Source of the DNA: Chelonoidis abingdonii
Lineage: Eukaryota; Chordata; Testudines; Testudinidae
Assembly (NCBI RefSeq): GCF_003597395.2
Contig: NC_133769.1
Coordinates: 176,976,541-177,040,540 of the forward strand
Direction of reading: 5' to 3'
DNA length: 64,000 nt
A model generated the notes under the pieces. The model searched no databases. It was given only the letters and a program-made list of their open reading frames with translations, and was not told the origin of the DNA. Shown in pieces: positions 1 through 12,110 of the stretch; within the stretch, counting starts at the first letter, position 1, and each line of letters starts with the position of its first letter. The translations under genes were made by a program, and so were the position numbers.

Positions 1-931
1 TACTGCATTTGAGTTTTGTGCAGAATATTTCTTACAATATATCTTTTTTCTGCAAGTCAATAAATGGGTAAAATCTTTATATATGCTACACACATTTATT
101 CTAGAACAAAAAATATCATCCCCTATAGAAACGTAGATTCATTTGTGTTATAGTCATGGGGGAAAAAATGTGTAAAATCAGTGTATTACAATATGCTTGG
201 TCATTCTGTGGATAACATAATCTCAGTTACCTACTAAAATGTACTAGATTGGTTTTGGTTTTTTTTTTAAATTTTGCTAACAAAACAGGAATTAATTGAC
301 ATTTTTAATTGTTAATTTCTTTTGACCCAAAAATAAATTTGACCCAATTTATAAATTAAATCTAAAATGTACTTATTTTTTATGAAGAAATCTGGTGAAT
401 TCAATTCAGATTACTCTTAATTTGTAGTTTATATCTTATATCTTGTTCTGCATTTGAAACTATGCCTTTAGTGATACCAATGCAACCCAGCTGCCTTCAG
501 ATTATGTGCTTGTGACATCGTCAATAAATTTATACAGGCGCAATTGACTTGAATGTAACAATTCTGTTGACGTAGCTGAAGGGACAGAATCTAGCACTTC
601 TGGTAATTTTGTTGGTTCTGTAGTACTAACAAGAATAAAACAAAATCTATTTTTTGTCTATAAAGTCAGCAGGTATCACTTGGAGCAGATCTTTTGAATA
701 AGATGTTGCCATTTCTCAGTCACTTCTCAAAAGTATACCCACACTTTAACAATGAAATTACTGATATGTACTTTCAACATTAACTCCAGGTTACAGCTGG
801 ACTGAGAATTTCCATCTGTCATGCTCTTCTGCCTACAGGTCACCACTTGTCAGAATCCTAAGAAAGTAAAGTCAAAAAGAGATAAACAGTGTGCTTTCTC
901 TTTAATCCTTAGTTATCCTTTTCCCTTTCAG
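1..931 (+). other. EPHA6: EPHA6 intron (3' part) with acceptor
   Basis: AT-rich intron sequence leading to the acceptor of the first EPHA6 exon in the window. A pyrimidine-rich run (ccttttccctttcag) ends in AG at 930-931. I see no coding potential and no repeat I can name in 1-900; it reads as unique or strongly decayed intron DNA. The upstream exons (signal peptide, ephrin-binding domain, cysteine-rich/EGF-like region, first FN3) must lie outside the window. Confidence 0.8.
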
Positions 932-1056
932 CACCCTCCTTGATAGGTATGGTAAGGAAGGACTGGGCTTCCCAAAACAGCATTGCCCTCTCATGGCAAG
1001 AGCCTGACTTTCCCAATGGAGCCATTCTGGACTACGAGATCAAGTACTATGAGAAA
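932..1056 (+). CDS. EPHA6: EPHA6 exon: second FN3 domain, N-terminal half
   Basis: Coding exon of 125 nt encoding the last two bases of an Ala codon plus 41 residues. It runs [20 protein letters not shown], then [21 protein letters not shown]. SxSLSWQEPxxPNGxILDYExKYYEK is the start of the second fibronectin III domain of EphA receptors. [17 protein letters not shown] fits EphA6 as I remember it, better than EphA3 (IKKDRTSRNSISLSW). EphA6 is a single-pass receptor tyrosine kinase that binds GPI-anchored ephrin-A ligands and acts in axon guidance. The exon starts after the AG at 930-931 and ends on a codon boundary before GT at 1057. The 125-nt length equals the homologous exon in other EPHA genes as I recall it. 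No disrupting change is seen. Confidence 0.93.
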
Positions 1057-3251
1057 GTAGGTCTTACTTAGAACATCAACCAAATAAAACCCTACAGAGC
1101 AGCATGTTATATATTGAAATAACTTTATACTTTTTAAACTTGGAAACTTGTTCTCACTTTATTTATCCCATATACAATCATTAGGTTTAAGTGTTAGTTT
1201 TGTTTTGTACTGATCTATTTATGTTTTGATTTGTCGTTTTATGTGAGATTTGAGAACTAGAAAAAAAAGAGATATGCACATCTCATGATGCCACATTAGT
1301 GAGGTTTATAAACACTGTTAAATATATGGCCCTGTTGATGTGGTTTCATGCATAGATTGCCTTGATATTGTTGATATAATACAATTATGATAAATGTCAT
1401 TGTGATTACATTTTTTGTGGTCTAACTTAGCAACAACCTGAGGCCAAATTACACAGTATACATTTCTAGCTATGGGATTAGCAAAGAACAGAGAATATTA
1501 GACTAAATACAATTGCATTGTTTTTAAGATTAGAAAGAGAGATGAGAACCACATAAGTGGTATTCATGTCAGAAGTCTGAACCCAAAATCTTCAAGCCCA
1601 TTTGAGCAAAGGTGCACACACACTTCCCTCACTCCAGATGTAGATGTGCACATATGTAAGTACAAACTGGGGTCTGTGAGAATGTGCTCACGTCCATTCT
1701 GTGCACATTTGCACACCCCAGTTTGAAGAATAGGCCTCGCTACAGAATAAAAGTTTGTGGTAATTGGTACCTTCATGCTTTGAGAAACATCCAGAAGTTT
1801 TCAGGTATCTGCATCTCAACCTGCCAAACTAAGGAGATAATAGTATTTCCTTTTCCTTTTCTAAGAAGCACAAAGCAATGAATAGAAAGGAGAAGAGAGC
1901 CCTGAGGAGGAAGACAAAGCAGAGACAGGAAAAGGGAGTTATATTTTTACTTTGTAAATATCTGGGCTTCTTGTTTTTCAGTCTGAGAAGTTCTGAGCCT
2001 GCAGTTCTGTGCACAATTATGCTGTTTTATTAAAGCTAGAATTGAGAAAAGCCCAAAAATTGAAATTACTCAGATTGAAAACAAGTTATACTGTTTATCT
2101 TATTTGGTAAACAAACCAATGAGGCCTGGAAAATCCACAAAATCGAGGGATCCTCAAGGATCTATTACATAACTTTTCCCATGTTGCTTCCCTATTATGA
2201 CTTGAGCTGGTACTTGTTTTATTTATCAACAATAAAAAAAACCTGACTGAATTAGAAAGATAAATCTATTAAGAGACATTTTGGCTCATTCCACAGATTG
2301 GCCATCAAAATTTTAGCAAGGATATTAAGTTTTAAGCACTACATTTACACGAACTCAGTGGTAGATTATACTCTGAAGACAATACAGTGTTACTGAGCAA
2401 CTTGGCACAGGATTCCTTTTTAATAGTGTCAATAGGACACTAAAATTTAGCACTGCCTAAGGAAGTTGACCTTTGCACAGTAGAGTCACATGCTTCATAG
2501 TCCTAATAGGTATATATACCTCAAACAAATCCTGTCCAAGCTCATATAGGAAGCACCATTTTCTTTTCTAGTCCTTCAGAATGCATCAGGGGTATTTTCT
2601 ACTATAAGCAATTCTTTCTCTTATACATGGTGGGTGGGAGGAGGATTCGTTGCTGGCATATGGAGCAATTCTCCCAGTGATTATTTTGCCCTTAGTGCCT
2701 TGTGATAGTCACTCGTACTGAATCAATAATTTTTTAACAAATCACCTTGTGTCAATAGCCTACAGGAGACACTCTTTTGGCAGTACTAATTAGAAGCCAA
2801 ACTGGGAGACAAGCAGGGGCAGCAACAACTGTAGAAAGATTATTAAGGGGGAAAAAAAAATATGTTACAACTTTCTCTGAAACATCAGGCATCTACCACT
2901 CTTGCAGGCCAGATTCTGGAAAGAGACCAGAATCATGTGCCGTATTCTGATACTGAAATAGGAAATTTGATTTTGTGCCATATTAATGTCTTTGATGTAG
3001 CCATGTTAATGTTTTTATATAGAACTATTGCAATGTTATTTATATAACACCTTTGGAGTACATCAGGCTTTGCAGACATGTTAACGAATGGATATAATGG
3101 CCAAATGCAAAGCAAAATTGTATGCTGAAATGAAGAGGAAAGCCCCTACCCCAAAACCAGCAAATACAAGTTTGCCCTTTACAAAAATCAACTTGTCTCA
3201 CCCTGAAACACCACAGAGTACAGTTACTAAAACCCCAGAAGAGCAATATTA

Positions 3252-3968
3252 CAGTAAAAGCTGTGTTCTCTGGCACTTTATCAACCGGAAAGCTCTATTA
3301 ACTGGCATTTCTGATATTTCCCAATACAAATCTTCAATCTAGTAACCGGGACTAATATACTGCCCAGGAGGTTATGCAATTGCACATTCTGCACTCTACT
3401 TTTATGCAAAAGACACGGAAGTCAAGTAAGCAAGCTGATATCAGGGATTTATTCAAAAAAGCAGCTTCCGGTGTGCGTCATAGAGTCTTTACAGATTCAG
3501 CCCAATCTCCTACACCTTCTACGTCTACAATGATAATTTATGTTGATAATGATGTCCCTGAGGCACTGCAAGATCCTGAAGTGCCTTCTGAATCACCAAA
3601 AAAAGATTAAATTGTGTTCAGTATAGTTTTAGTGTTAAGTGTATTGGTAGTGATCAGGGTGTATACCATACGCTGCCCATAGTGGAATGTAGTGTCATAA
3701 GATAGCCTGATGTATAGAAAACTTTACCTGTATACACCTAAGTGCTTCAAGAAACCAACCACTCTGCAGTGCAGTACAGCTACTGGATTGGTGAATACCT
3801 GTATACTGTACTACTGTATTTTATACTTTATTCATTTTATTGTATTCTAATTCTTTGAAATATGGTATTCCATTGGTAAAAATATAACTCTCAGTTAACC
3901 GGAATATTTGATTAACCGGCATCCCCACACACACTCCCCCAACATGCTGGATAACAAAGTTTTTACTG
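3252..3968 (+). mobile_element. Tigger-type (TcMar/pogo) DNA transposon remnant
   Basis: The element is bounded by terminal inverted repeats. The left end begins CAGTAAAAGCTGTGTTCTCT; the reverse complement of the right end begins CAGTAAAAACTTTGTTATCC. These match at 16 of the first 20 positions. Both ends are flanked by TA (3250-3251 and 3969-3970), the target duplication of mariner/Tigger transposons. Inside each end lies a TTAACYGGCAT-like block. At 717 bp it is far shorter than a full Tigger of about 2.5 kb, so it is an internally deleted copy retaining the C-terminal end of the transposase. Confidence 0.75.
3374..3610 (+). pseudogene. Tigger transposase C-terminal tail (remnant)
   Basis: Short open frame inside the Tigger element. 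It reads [14 protein letters not shown], then a Ser/Thr/Pro-rich stretch ([10 protein letters not shown]), then an acidic end with DPEVPSES. Tigger/pogo transposases typically end with such a tail (an (R/K)QxxIxxFFKKx motif followed by low-complexity S/T/P/D sequence). The DDE catalytic domain and CENP-B-type DNA-binding domains are absent, so it cannot be functional. The first Met is arbitrary. Confidence 0.5.
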
Positions 3969-5039
3969 TAGAAGGGAAGTCGAGAATCACAGAAGCTTCC
4001 CAGCAACATTTGGTTGTGGAAATATCAGCAGTCAAGTTCTCAGCAACCACTGCAAGCCTGAAATGGGATCGTTGTCATAAAGGTGTAGAGACTGTGGAGA
4101 TCTGACATAGCAATGTGAATGATGTTACTGCATGGACATCATTGTATTGTCAACTTTGAAAATTGTGGCCAGCATTCTGATTTATGCCTTGTTGGAGTCG
4201 GAAAAAGAGTTTGGTTATGGTATCTTACTGCCCAATTTACTGTGGGTCTCTCTTAAGTGGAAAGACACAGTTCTAAGACCTCAAAATAAGCCGGTCCATC
4301 AAACCTAAACTCAAGACAGCAGAGAAGTTTTGTACAATAAATGTGAAGTTCTTACTATGCAAGGAAAAAAAAGTTTTAAGGAGGCAGTAAAAATGCATAT
4401 AGTGATGCATAGTTCCCAATCAATCTTCATTTGCCCCAGATATTGCTATAAAGACTACCGCAAATAAGAATGGAATAGATGTTGCAGACTATTCTTAGGT
4501 TTTTTTTCCTGTATGGTATCCTATTTGCCTCCCATTCGTATTAGAGGGAAGACTGGGTTTTTCCCCCACAGACTTTGGAGAACTGAGTGCCTTCACTGAA
4601 TACTCCTGTATTTGAAAGCAGCATCTAGAATTTGAGTTCATCTGAATAACACAGTGTGTGACGATAGTTTAACTCTGTGAAACCCCGAGGATTTCAGCAG
4701 AATTATTGGATATTTTTTTATTCCTTTTAAAAATAACAGTTTATGTTCCCTGGATCTTTCTTTGGTGATTTTTGGGAACAGGCCAGAGAGGAATTCTAGA
4801 CCTCTATAGGGAGTACTGCATTCATTTAAATATAGCCACCAGGACTTCCTCATCCCATGAACAAAACTTCTTGTCCCTGCCGTGCTTCTAAGATTGCTCA
4901 GAAGATATGGGAAGCTTTAGTACTGGGATCACAATGGAATTTTTCCTCTTGAGGCCAAACTGACCAGGGGTTTTCACCTCCTCACAACCTCTGAGAGACA
5001 CAATTGGGTTGAAATCAGTAAAATACAGAAGTTCACATA

Positions 5040-5560
5040 ATGCTATTAAGATCACTGACTTGTCGCCACTTGCAGCCATTGTTCAGTGCAAGTAGAGGCT
5101 AAAAGACCCAGTTCTCAGAGGTAAATGAGATCTGGGACTCTGCTGTTGGACCTTTTTGAGAACTTAGCCTTCTTGAGGGAACAGGAACAAACCATCCCAC
5201 TGTGCAGAAAGAATAGCAAACATGGCAGGCGACCAGCTTGGCTTAACAATGAAATCTTTGGTGAGCTTAATCACAAAAAGGAAGCTTACAAGAAATGGAA
5301 ACTTGGACAGATGACTAGGGAGGAGAATAAAAATATTGCTTGATCATGCAAGGGTGTAATCAGAAAGGCCAAAGCACACTTGGAGTTGCAGCTCGCAAGA
5401 GATGTGAAGGGTAACAAGAAGGGTTTCTACAGGTATGTTATCAACAAGAAAAAGGTCAGCGAAAGTGTGGGACCCTTACTGAATGGGGGAGGCAACAGGG
5501 AAATGGTGACAGTAATAGAAATGTGCAGTAGTTTGATATAGGTATGTGGCTGTTATAGTG
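5040..5560 (+). mobile_element. CR1 LINE fragment (endonuclease-RT linker)
   Basis: Decayed CR1 pol segment on the + strand. The conceptual translation contains RRPAWLNNEIFGELNHKKEA, then YKKWKLGQMTREE, a stop codon near 5341, and continues [20 protein letters not shown] and [13 protein letters not shown]. This is the signature of the linker between endonuclease and reverse transcriptase in CR1-family LINEs. At least one in-frame stop makes it dead. The rest of the element is not recognisable on either side. Confidence 0.8.
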
Positions 5561-8047
5561 GCTCAATAAATGGTTTTTATGTATAATAAGTATGAAAGAT
5601 ATAGGGTAGTGAATATTATTCTTGTTAAGGATGGGTAGCCAGTTCAGCAAAAAGGGTCAGGCCCACACAAAGTTTTAGAGTGTAAACAATTTTCTCCTTA
5701 TTATTTTTAAATCGTCTAAACTCTGCACTTCTTGGGTCTCAGTGGAACCAGAAGTGCCGACGTAGAGCATGTCTACACAGTGCAGCAGTGCTCACTAGTG
5801 GGCTGTAAATTCTATTGCCCACTAATGTGTTGTATTCTATGTAGACCCCAAAAGCTCTCCAGTGCATGTTAACTGCAATATGTCTACATGGACGAGTGAA
5901 TGTGCCACATGTTGGGGTGCTTTACAATTCACATCTCACTGGTACACATTGCTGCATGCTGTGTAAGAGAACAGTATTTCTGCTGCGGCCAAAAGCAGGA
6001 AACATAAATCTCATGAGATAACCCCTTTCTCATGAGAGTTCGAGTGTTTCTGCAGAGCCAAGAATTCTGAATAATTTGGACTAAGTACGTGAACTTTTGA
6101 ACACTGATGTAAAATCAACCTCTAGACTTCCTGCAGTTGACAATAGTTCAAAGAACTGATCAGCATTCTCACCACAAGCTTCATGAATGTTCCTTGCTTT
6201 TTCAGCATAAGGAAGCACTTCAAAACCACTGGCAAATAAACCACACCTTGAGAATTTTAAAAATAATTACTGCAAATGTGCTTTGGGAGATGAACCATTA
6301 AAACAAAATTGCCTAGCTGATTCTAGTATAGTGGATATGTTTAGTAGGCTTTTCAATTTCCCTATTCTGCTGTTATTAATGTAGATCCTCAAGGGAAAAA
6401 CTATAAGAGCTTAGATTCTCAAATGAGAAAAATCTAGGTCTCAGCACTGTTGCAAATGAGAGTGAATAATTATGAGGCCTTTCTGACCAGATATCATTTT
6501 TGCCTTTGGGAAAAACCCAGAGACCTTACAGCAGCCATTATTAATGACACAGATATAATTACTATTAGGAGAAAGGAAATCTAGCCTCTAAATATCAATT
6601 ACAGACAGCCCAGGGTTCTATCAGAGAGATTGTGCACTAGGTCTTCTCCATTAGCTGCCTTTGTTTGTCTGTCCTCCTAATGGGTTTCTTCAATTATTTA
6701 GAGCTAGCTTCTAAAACTTTGTATTTAATAATAAAGTGGTCCAGAGAGCTATTACTATTATCATTCCTGCTGAAGCAAAGATCTCACTGAGAAATATTAT
6801 GCTGTTTAAGCAATCCTAGTGGATATTATTTAAGGAAAACATCAGTCAGTGCTTGCTTTTCTAGTGTTCCCTTCTGTAATCAATACTTTTTTTTCTCTTT
6901 TTTTTAAATATGACAAAAGCATTGCACAACAGTAAGAGACATAAATGTAAAAGAAAGTGCATGTAATACTTTTGAGTGGGTAATCCAAAAATAATGAGGA
7001 GTAATCAGCTCTTTACATTTGATTGTTATTCCAGTGTGTTTACCTTCCATTGGCAGATTTAAAAATGACTGACTCTTTGATCATAACTTTTTGTAAGGGA
7101 ATAAAGGTAATGAGCTGTTTTACATTTCATTTCTGGAACTTTAAATTAAACCCATAAACCTAATAGACTAGATATTCAAATGTTTCACATCTAAAAACCA
7201 GTTGTTAGCCACAAGTGTTTTTCAGGCCCCTGCTCTAAAGATTTCGGATTGAAAAGTATATGCAAAGACAGGTTACAAATCCATAAATACAGCATTACAC
7301 AGCTAGTTCTGTACCTCAAAAATAGCAGATGATAGAAGTGGATTTCTAAGAAAAGTTGTGCTCAACTTCCATTCTACCCAAACAATGTTAGAAGCCCACA
7401 CTTAAGAAAAAATAGTTTACAAATAATTTAGTAACACAGCAAGAATATAGTTAACTATGCTCGTCAGCTGTTAGTGTGAAGAGTTCAGATAAATAGGTTA
7501 AAAAGTTAAAATATACAGCAGCCTAGTGTCTTTCAGGTCACACTAAGGAACATAGGATGAAAAGGTCATTTTGGATCTCTGTTAAAGATTTGACACATCA
7601 AATGCATAGAGGAGACTAATATAATCTTTTAAGCAACAGACTAATTGAACATACCAATTTAGACACTGCTGTATTGAGAATTAGTTTTTATTTATTTTCC
7701 TTTTGATATATAGGTGCATGGGCTAGTAGTGACAGGAACTCTCCATCTTGAAAAATCAGGCCACTTATTTAGGCTCCTGAATATGGATTTAAGGGACTCA
7801 TTCTGGATAGCCAAGTTTCAAAAATGTTGGCCTGTATTCACCAAAAAATGGTAAAATGTCAGTTCCAGAAAGTATAGAGTTAATTTCGTAATGGCACAAC
7901 TACCAAATTGTGATTGTATAGACAAGTATAATTTCTTTCCTTACAAATTAAATGCAGTATTTGGAGACACCCACTATGTTGAAGACTGCTAAGTAATTAA
8001 CCTAGGAACTGAATAAACTTACATAAAATAAGAAAATTTCCACTACA

Positions 8048-8145
8048 TGCGTCTGACGAAGTGGGTATTCACCCACGAAAGCTCATGCTCCAAAACGTCT
8101 GTTAGTCTATAAGGTGCCACAGGATTCTCTGCTGCTTTTATAAAA
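8048..8145 (+). repeat. Interspersed repeat, foldback family (single arm)
   Basis: Contains gaagtgggtattcacccac, gaaagctcatgctccaaaa and tctataaggtgccacaggat. The same blocks form the right arm of the inverted structure at 20385-20578, and a divergent relative lies near 11940. This places it in a dispersed family that I remember as abundant in turtle genomes but cannot classify. Confidence 0.6.
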
Positions 8146-8274
8146 TAAGAACTATCCTGAACCTTGACCAAAATCTTTATCCTTGAACATAAACCATTTT
8201 GAAGACCAAAGCTGGTTCACTGTTTTCATAAAGCACAATCAGTTTGTTGCTTCCAAAATCCTCCTGCCTCTGAA

Positions 8275-8400
8275 ACTATCGTCATGGATTCATATACAGA
8301 GGCCAGAAGGGGCAATTATGATCATCGGGTCTGATCTCCTGTATAACAGACAGTAGCATTTCACCCAGTAATTCCTATTAGCCCCATAGCCTGTACTTAT
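8275..8400 (-). mobile_element. CR1 LINE 3'-end fragment
   Basis: Matches the reverse complement of the CR1 3' end: a cluster reading gaggccagaaggggcaatta, then atgatcatcgggtctgatct and cctgtataac. It corresponds to the block at 61345-61460 (ggtcagaagggaccattatg, gtcatctagtctgacctcct). It is truncated at its 5' side like most LINE copies. No coding part remains. Confidence 0.55.
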
Positions 8401-9159
8401 TTCCAGTTTTAATATTATGTCTTTGTCATACTACTATGTCATACTACTATGACACACATAAAGCACATTCTACTACGTTACTTTCTCCCTGTGTAGTTTC
8501 CTGTAGACTTCATTCAATTTTCCTCTTAACATTCTGTCCCCACCCCAACTCCATCTTTCTTTTCAGTTCCACTGTCCTAATCCAGCTCTCTTCATACAGG
8601 CAGCTCAATTTGTTTTAGTTTTTAAGTTCTCCCTTTTACCTTAAGCCCAGTGACACCATTTTCCATTTCACTGTGCTTCTTTTTCTGGTTCATCTTCAAA
8701 CTTCTCCAGTTTCATAGACCTAAATTCTGTATTTCCCCTAGGATACTCCTTCTTTTTCTGATATCCAAGTAGGGCCATTTTAGCGTCTTGGTATTGTAGA
8801 ATCAGCTGCTACCTTAAAGATCTCATAATTTCCAGATCTCACCCACCATCATGTGTGCACAATGTGTTCTGGCGTACCAGTGACCTGAGGAAGTTTGGAG
8901 TTTTGGAATATGCTGACATTATGATGTAAAAGAAAGCACTGTAGGAACAAAGATTAGAAAATAGGACTCACTGGGTCCAGTTGGTTAGAGCCAGCCAGAG
9001 GGCTAATTTATTAGAACAAAGAATGGGGATCAGATTTTGGGACTTGAAAAGCATTTGGTTTATTTGGAGTCAGGGAGGGACATGATTGGGAAGCTGCTCA
9101 AGGTGAGACAAGATCTCAGAAGATAAACTGATAAACATCCTGACTTATCCATACCCATA

Positions 9160-10070
9160 AGAACGGCCGTACCTGGTCAGACTAAAGGTCCATCTAGCCC
9201 TGTATCTGTCTACTGACAGTGGCCAATGCCAGGTGCCCCAGAGGAGTGAACCCTAACAGGCAATGCATCAAGTGATCTCTCTCACTGCATCCATTCTCCA
9301 TCCTGACAACAGGCACAGAGACACCATTCTACCCTCGGCTACAGCCATTTAGACTAACCACCATGAATTATCCAGTTCTCCTTAAAATACTGGTTTAAGC
9401 TGTCCTAGCCTCACACCTCTTCAGTCAAGAGATTTACCACAGTTGACTGGTGCGCTGTGTGAGAAACTCCTTTTATTGTTTATAACCCGCTGCCTTTAAT
9501 TCATTTGGTGACTCCCTGAGTTTAGTTTTGTATTATGGAAAAGTAAATANNNNNNNNNNNNNNNNNNNNNNNNNNNNNNNNNNNNNNNNNNNNNNNNNNN
9601 NNNNNNNNNNNNNNNNNNNNNNNNNNNNNNNNNNNNNNNNNNNNNNNNNCTTTATCGTCTTTAAGCGCTCCTTTTGTATTTCAGTCATCAAGGGGCCCGC
9701 TGGTTGTTTAGCAGGCTTCCTGCTTCTGATGTACTTAAAAAGCATTTTGTTATTACCTTTTGAGATTTTGGCTAGCCGTTCTTCAAACTCCTCTTTGGCT
9801 TTTCTTATTACACTCTTGCTCTTAATTTGGCAGTGTTTATGCTCCTTTCTATTTGCCTCACTAAGATTTGACTTCCGATTTTTAAAGGAAGTCTTTTTAT
9901 CTCTCACTGCTTCTTTTACCCAATCAAGTCTCTTCATTGTCTGAGGTGTGCCTGTTATTCTAATACTTACTATCAAGAAACTAGAACCATTGTCATCCCA
10001 GGCATTTTCTCCCAGTTTCCCCCAGTTCTCCACTTCAGTTATTTTACTACTTCAGTAGATTGGACGTGCC
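9160..10070 (-). mobile_element. CR1 LINE copy interrupted by an assembly gap
   Basis: Minus-strand CR1. The part from 10033 down to 9650 translates to a linker region (MKRLDWVKEAVRDKKTSFKN, then SVIRKAKEEFEERLAKISKG and FKYIRSRKPAKQPAGPL). The part 9549-9160 is the CR1 3' end, with ccaggtgccccagaggagtg and tggtcagactaaaggtccat, the reverse complement of the end of the copy at 59250-60150. The reverse transcriptase region that should lie between them is missing, exactly where the N run sits. Confidence 0.8.
9550..9649. other. Assembly gap (100 N)
   Basis: Exactly 100 unknown bases, the conventional placeholder for a gap of unknown size. It lies between the linker and 3'-end portions of one minus-strand CR1 copy, so the true distance may be larger than 100 bp. 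Reading frames crossing it are artefacts of translating N. Confidence 0.98.
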
Positions 10071-11937
10071 GAGAGAACAGTGGCGAGAGACCCCTGTTCT
10101 CCTGAATCTAGTTTTGCAGCCACGAACTCCCCCTCATATAGGACAAATTGTTATTGTTTCATCCTGTAATGTTTTTCACACCCAATAACAGATTAGATAA
10201 CTACATGAACCCAGGCCACATCTTAGATTAAGCAGTAATGCCAAAAACAAATGTACTAAGCCCGAAGTCTTTTCTTTCATATCCAAAACAATCACACAGC
10301 GGGCTGAGGATATAGGACTCAGAAAGGAAAGATGAGATCTTCCAGAGTGAGTCATTCCCTTTTCAGTGTAACAAAATGAAACATTTTATAGCACCATATA
10401 TTTTTAAATAAAATAACAGACCTGTTCAGTTATTTTTGTTAGTGCAAGATTATGCATTAAATAGGGTTTCACCTTTAAAGGCTTGGTTTGGTTAAACAAC
10501 TCAAGCACTGAGGAAAGCTGCTGACTCAGTATAATTAAAGAACTCTCATGTAATTCTGTTATGATTGTCTTATTTAAATCAGGAAAGCTAATGCTGTTGA
10601 TTTAAAGAGCTAGCGTATAGAAAACTCTCTCTTGCAAAGATTTTATTTTATTTTACTTATTTTAAAATGCATTGATATTAATAGTTTCAAAGTGCCCTTT
10701 CTCAATGCTCTTGTCACGGAGGCTGAGTTAACAACCTATTATTATGTACTCCTCCCTGAGTTGTTACTAGCTTTATGGTCTTTTGCAGGAATACACCCGC
10801 TTCTCATAAAAACATTTATGTTGCTGCAGAAATTGATGCCTCCTGTATTTGCAGTGACCTTGTATAAACTACATTGATTTTAAACCTTGAGAAAAAAAAG
10901 GATTTCTAAATAAAAGGATCATCTCCCTTTATACATTGCCACAAATACTAGTCTGTTACAGCATTGTAGTAGCCATGCTGCTGAACTAATAGTTAAGGAG
11001 GCACTTCCACTTTAAAAATCTGATTTCATGTATGTATGTTTCCTAAAAACAATTCTTTCATCTGAAGTTTTCCATACTTGTGCTCAGCTCAAAGTTGTTT
11101 TCTCTGAGTTTCGTAAGGTTCAGATGGGGCACTTTTTAGTTTTATAAGCACACAAAACCTTGGATTCCCTGCTTTAAAAGAAAAAAGAATCAGGGTTTGG
11201 TCTGGTTTTGTAGGGAGGAAGTTGGGGGGTTGTTCTTTTAAACACACACTTAACTAACTTTAAAGTGGCTTATTTTTCAAGCTTCACATTTGCTGAATGA
11301 ATTTACTCCTTTAAGGAGAAAAAAATCCTTTGAGATGTCTGAAGAAACAGAGTTTATCAATAATGAGTCAAATTTATCAGTGATGAAACTCCAGAGGCAC
11401 AGTGGAGTTACACCAGGGATGAATTTGGCCCCATGAAGCTAACTGAATTAGAAAATCATGCATTAAATATCTACTGTGTGTGATAATTTACTGGTTTGTA
11501 AACAATGTATTGAGATTTGTGTAGCTGGAGGTGTCTGCCTAGTGAAATGCCCTAAATTGAATCTCTCAGGGCCCTCCCTGCATATTGGTCAGAATCTATC
11601 CTCCTGAACTCCCTTACTATATTTATTGGAATGATTGCACATTAAATTCAAACTTCAGTCATTATAGGAATTTGTGCTGTATACCCTACAAAGCATATAA
11701 ACTTCGAAACCACTAGCAAGAACTCTGGAAGAAATTCTCTTAGTGCCCTCATATCACTTTAAGATGACATCAGAAGAAGCCACCTTTGCCCATACATTTC
11801 AGATTTTGTACACATTACATATAGGGCCATGCAGCTAAGATCTCTGTGATAATGGACAAAATAGCAGTTAAACACAGAAAAGGACTACTAGACTAGATAA
11901 CCTACCTGTCAATGCAGGAATTCCTCATAATGTATAA

Positions 11938-12110
11938 AAACAACAAGGAGTCCGGTGGCACCTTAAAGACTAACAGATTTATTTGGGCGTAAGCTTTCAT
12001 GGGTCAAAAACCTCACTTCTTCAGATCCATGGAGTGAAAATTACAGAAACAGGCATACATATATATTGGCACATGAAAAGAAGGGAGTTACCTTACAACT
12101 TGTTTTGTCC
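11938..12110 (+). repeat. Interspersed repeat related to the foldback family
   Basis: Begins acaaggagtccggtggcacc, ttaaagactaacag, and continues gtaagctttcatgggtcaaa and cctcacttcttcagatccat. It shares the core GTGGCACCTTAWAGACTAACAG with the 8048 and 20385 copies but differs downstream, so it is a sister subfamily. No coding capacity. Class unknown. Confidence 0.55.

Noticed and set aside
9528..10033. Frames of 138 and 166 codons crossing the N run
   Set aside because: The joined protein is an artefact of translating 100 N. Only the CR1 linker part on the minus strand is meaningful.
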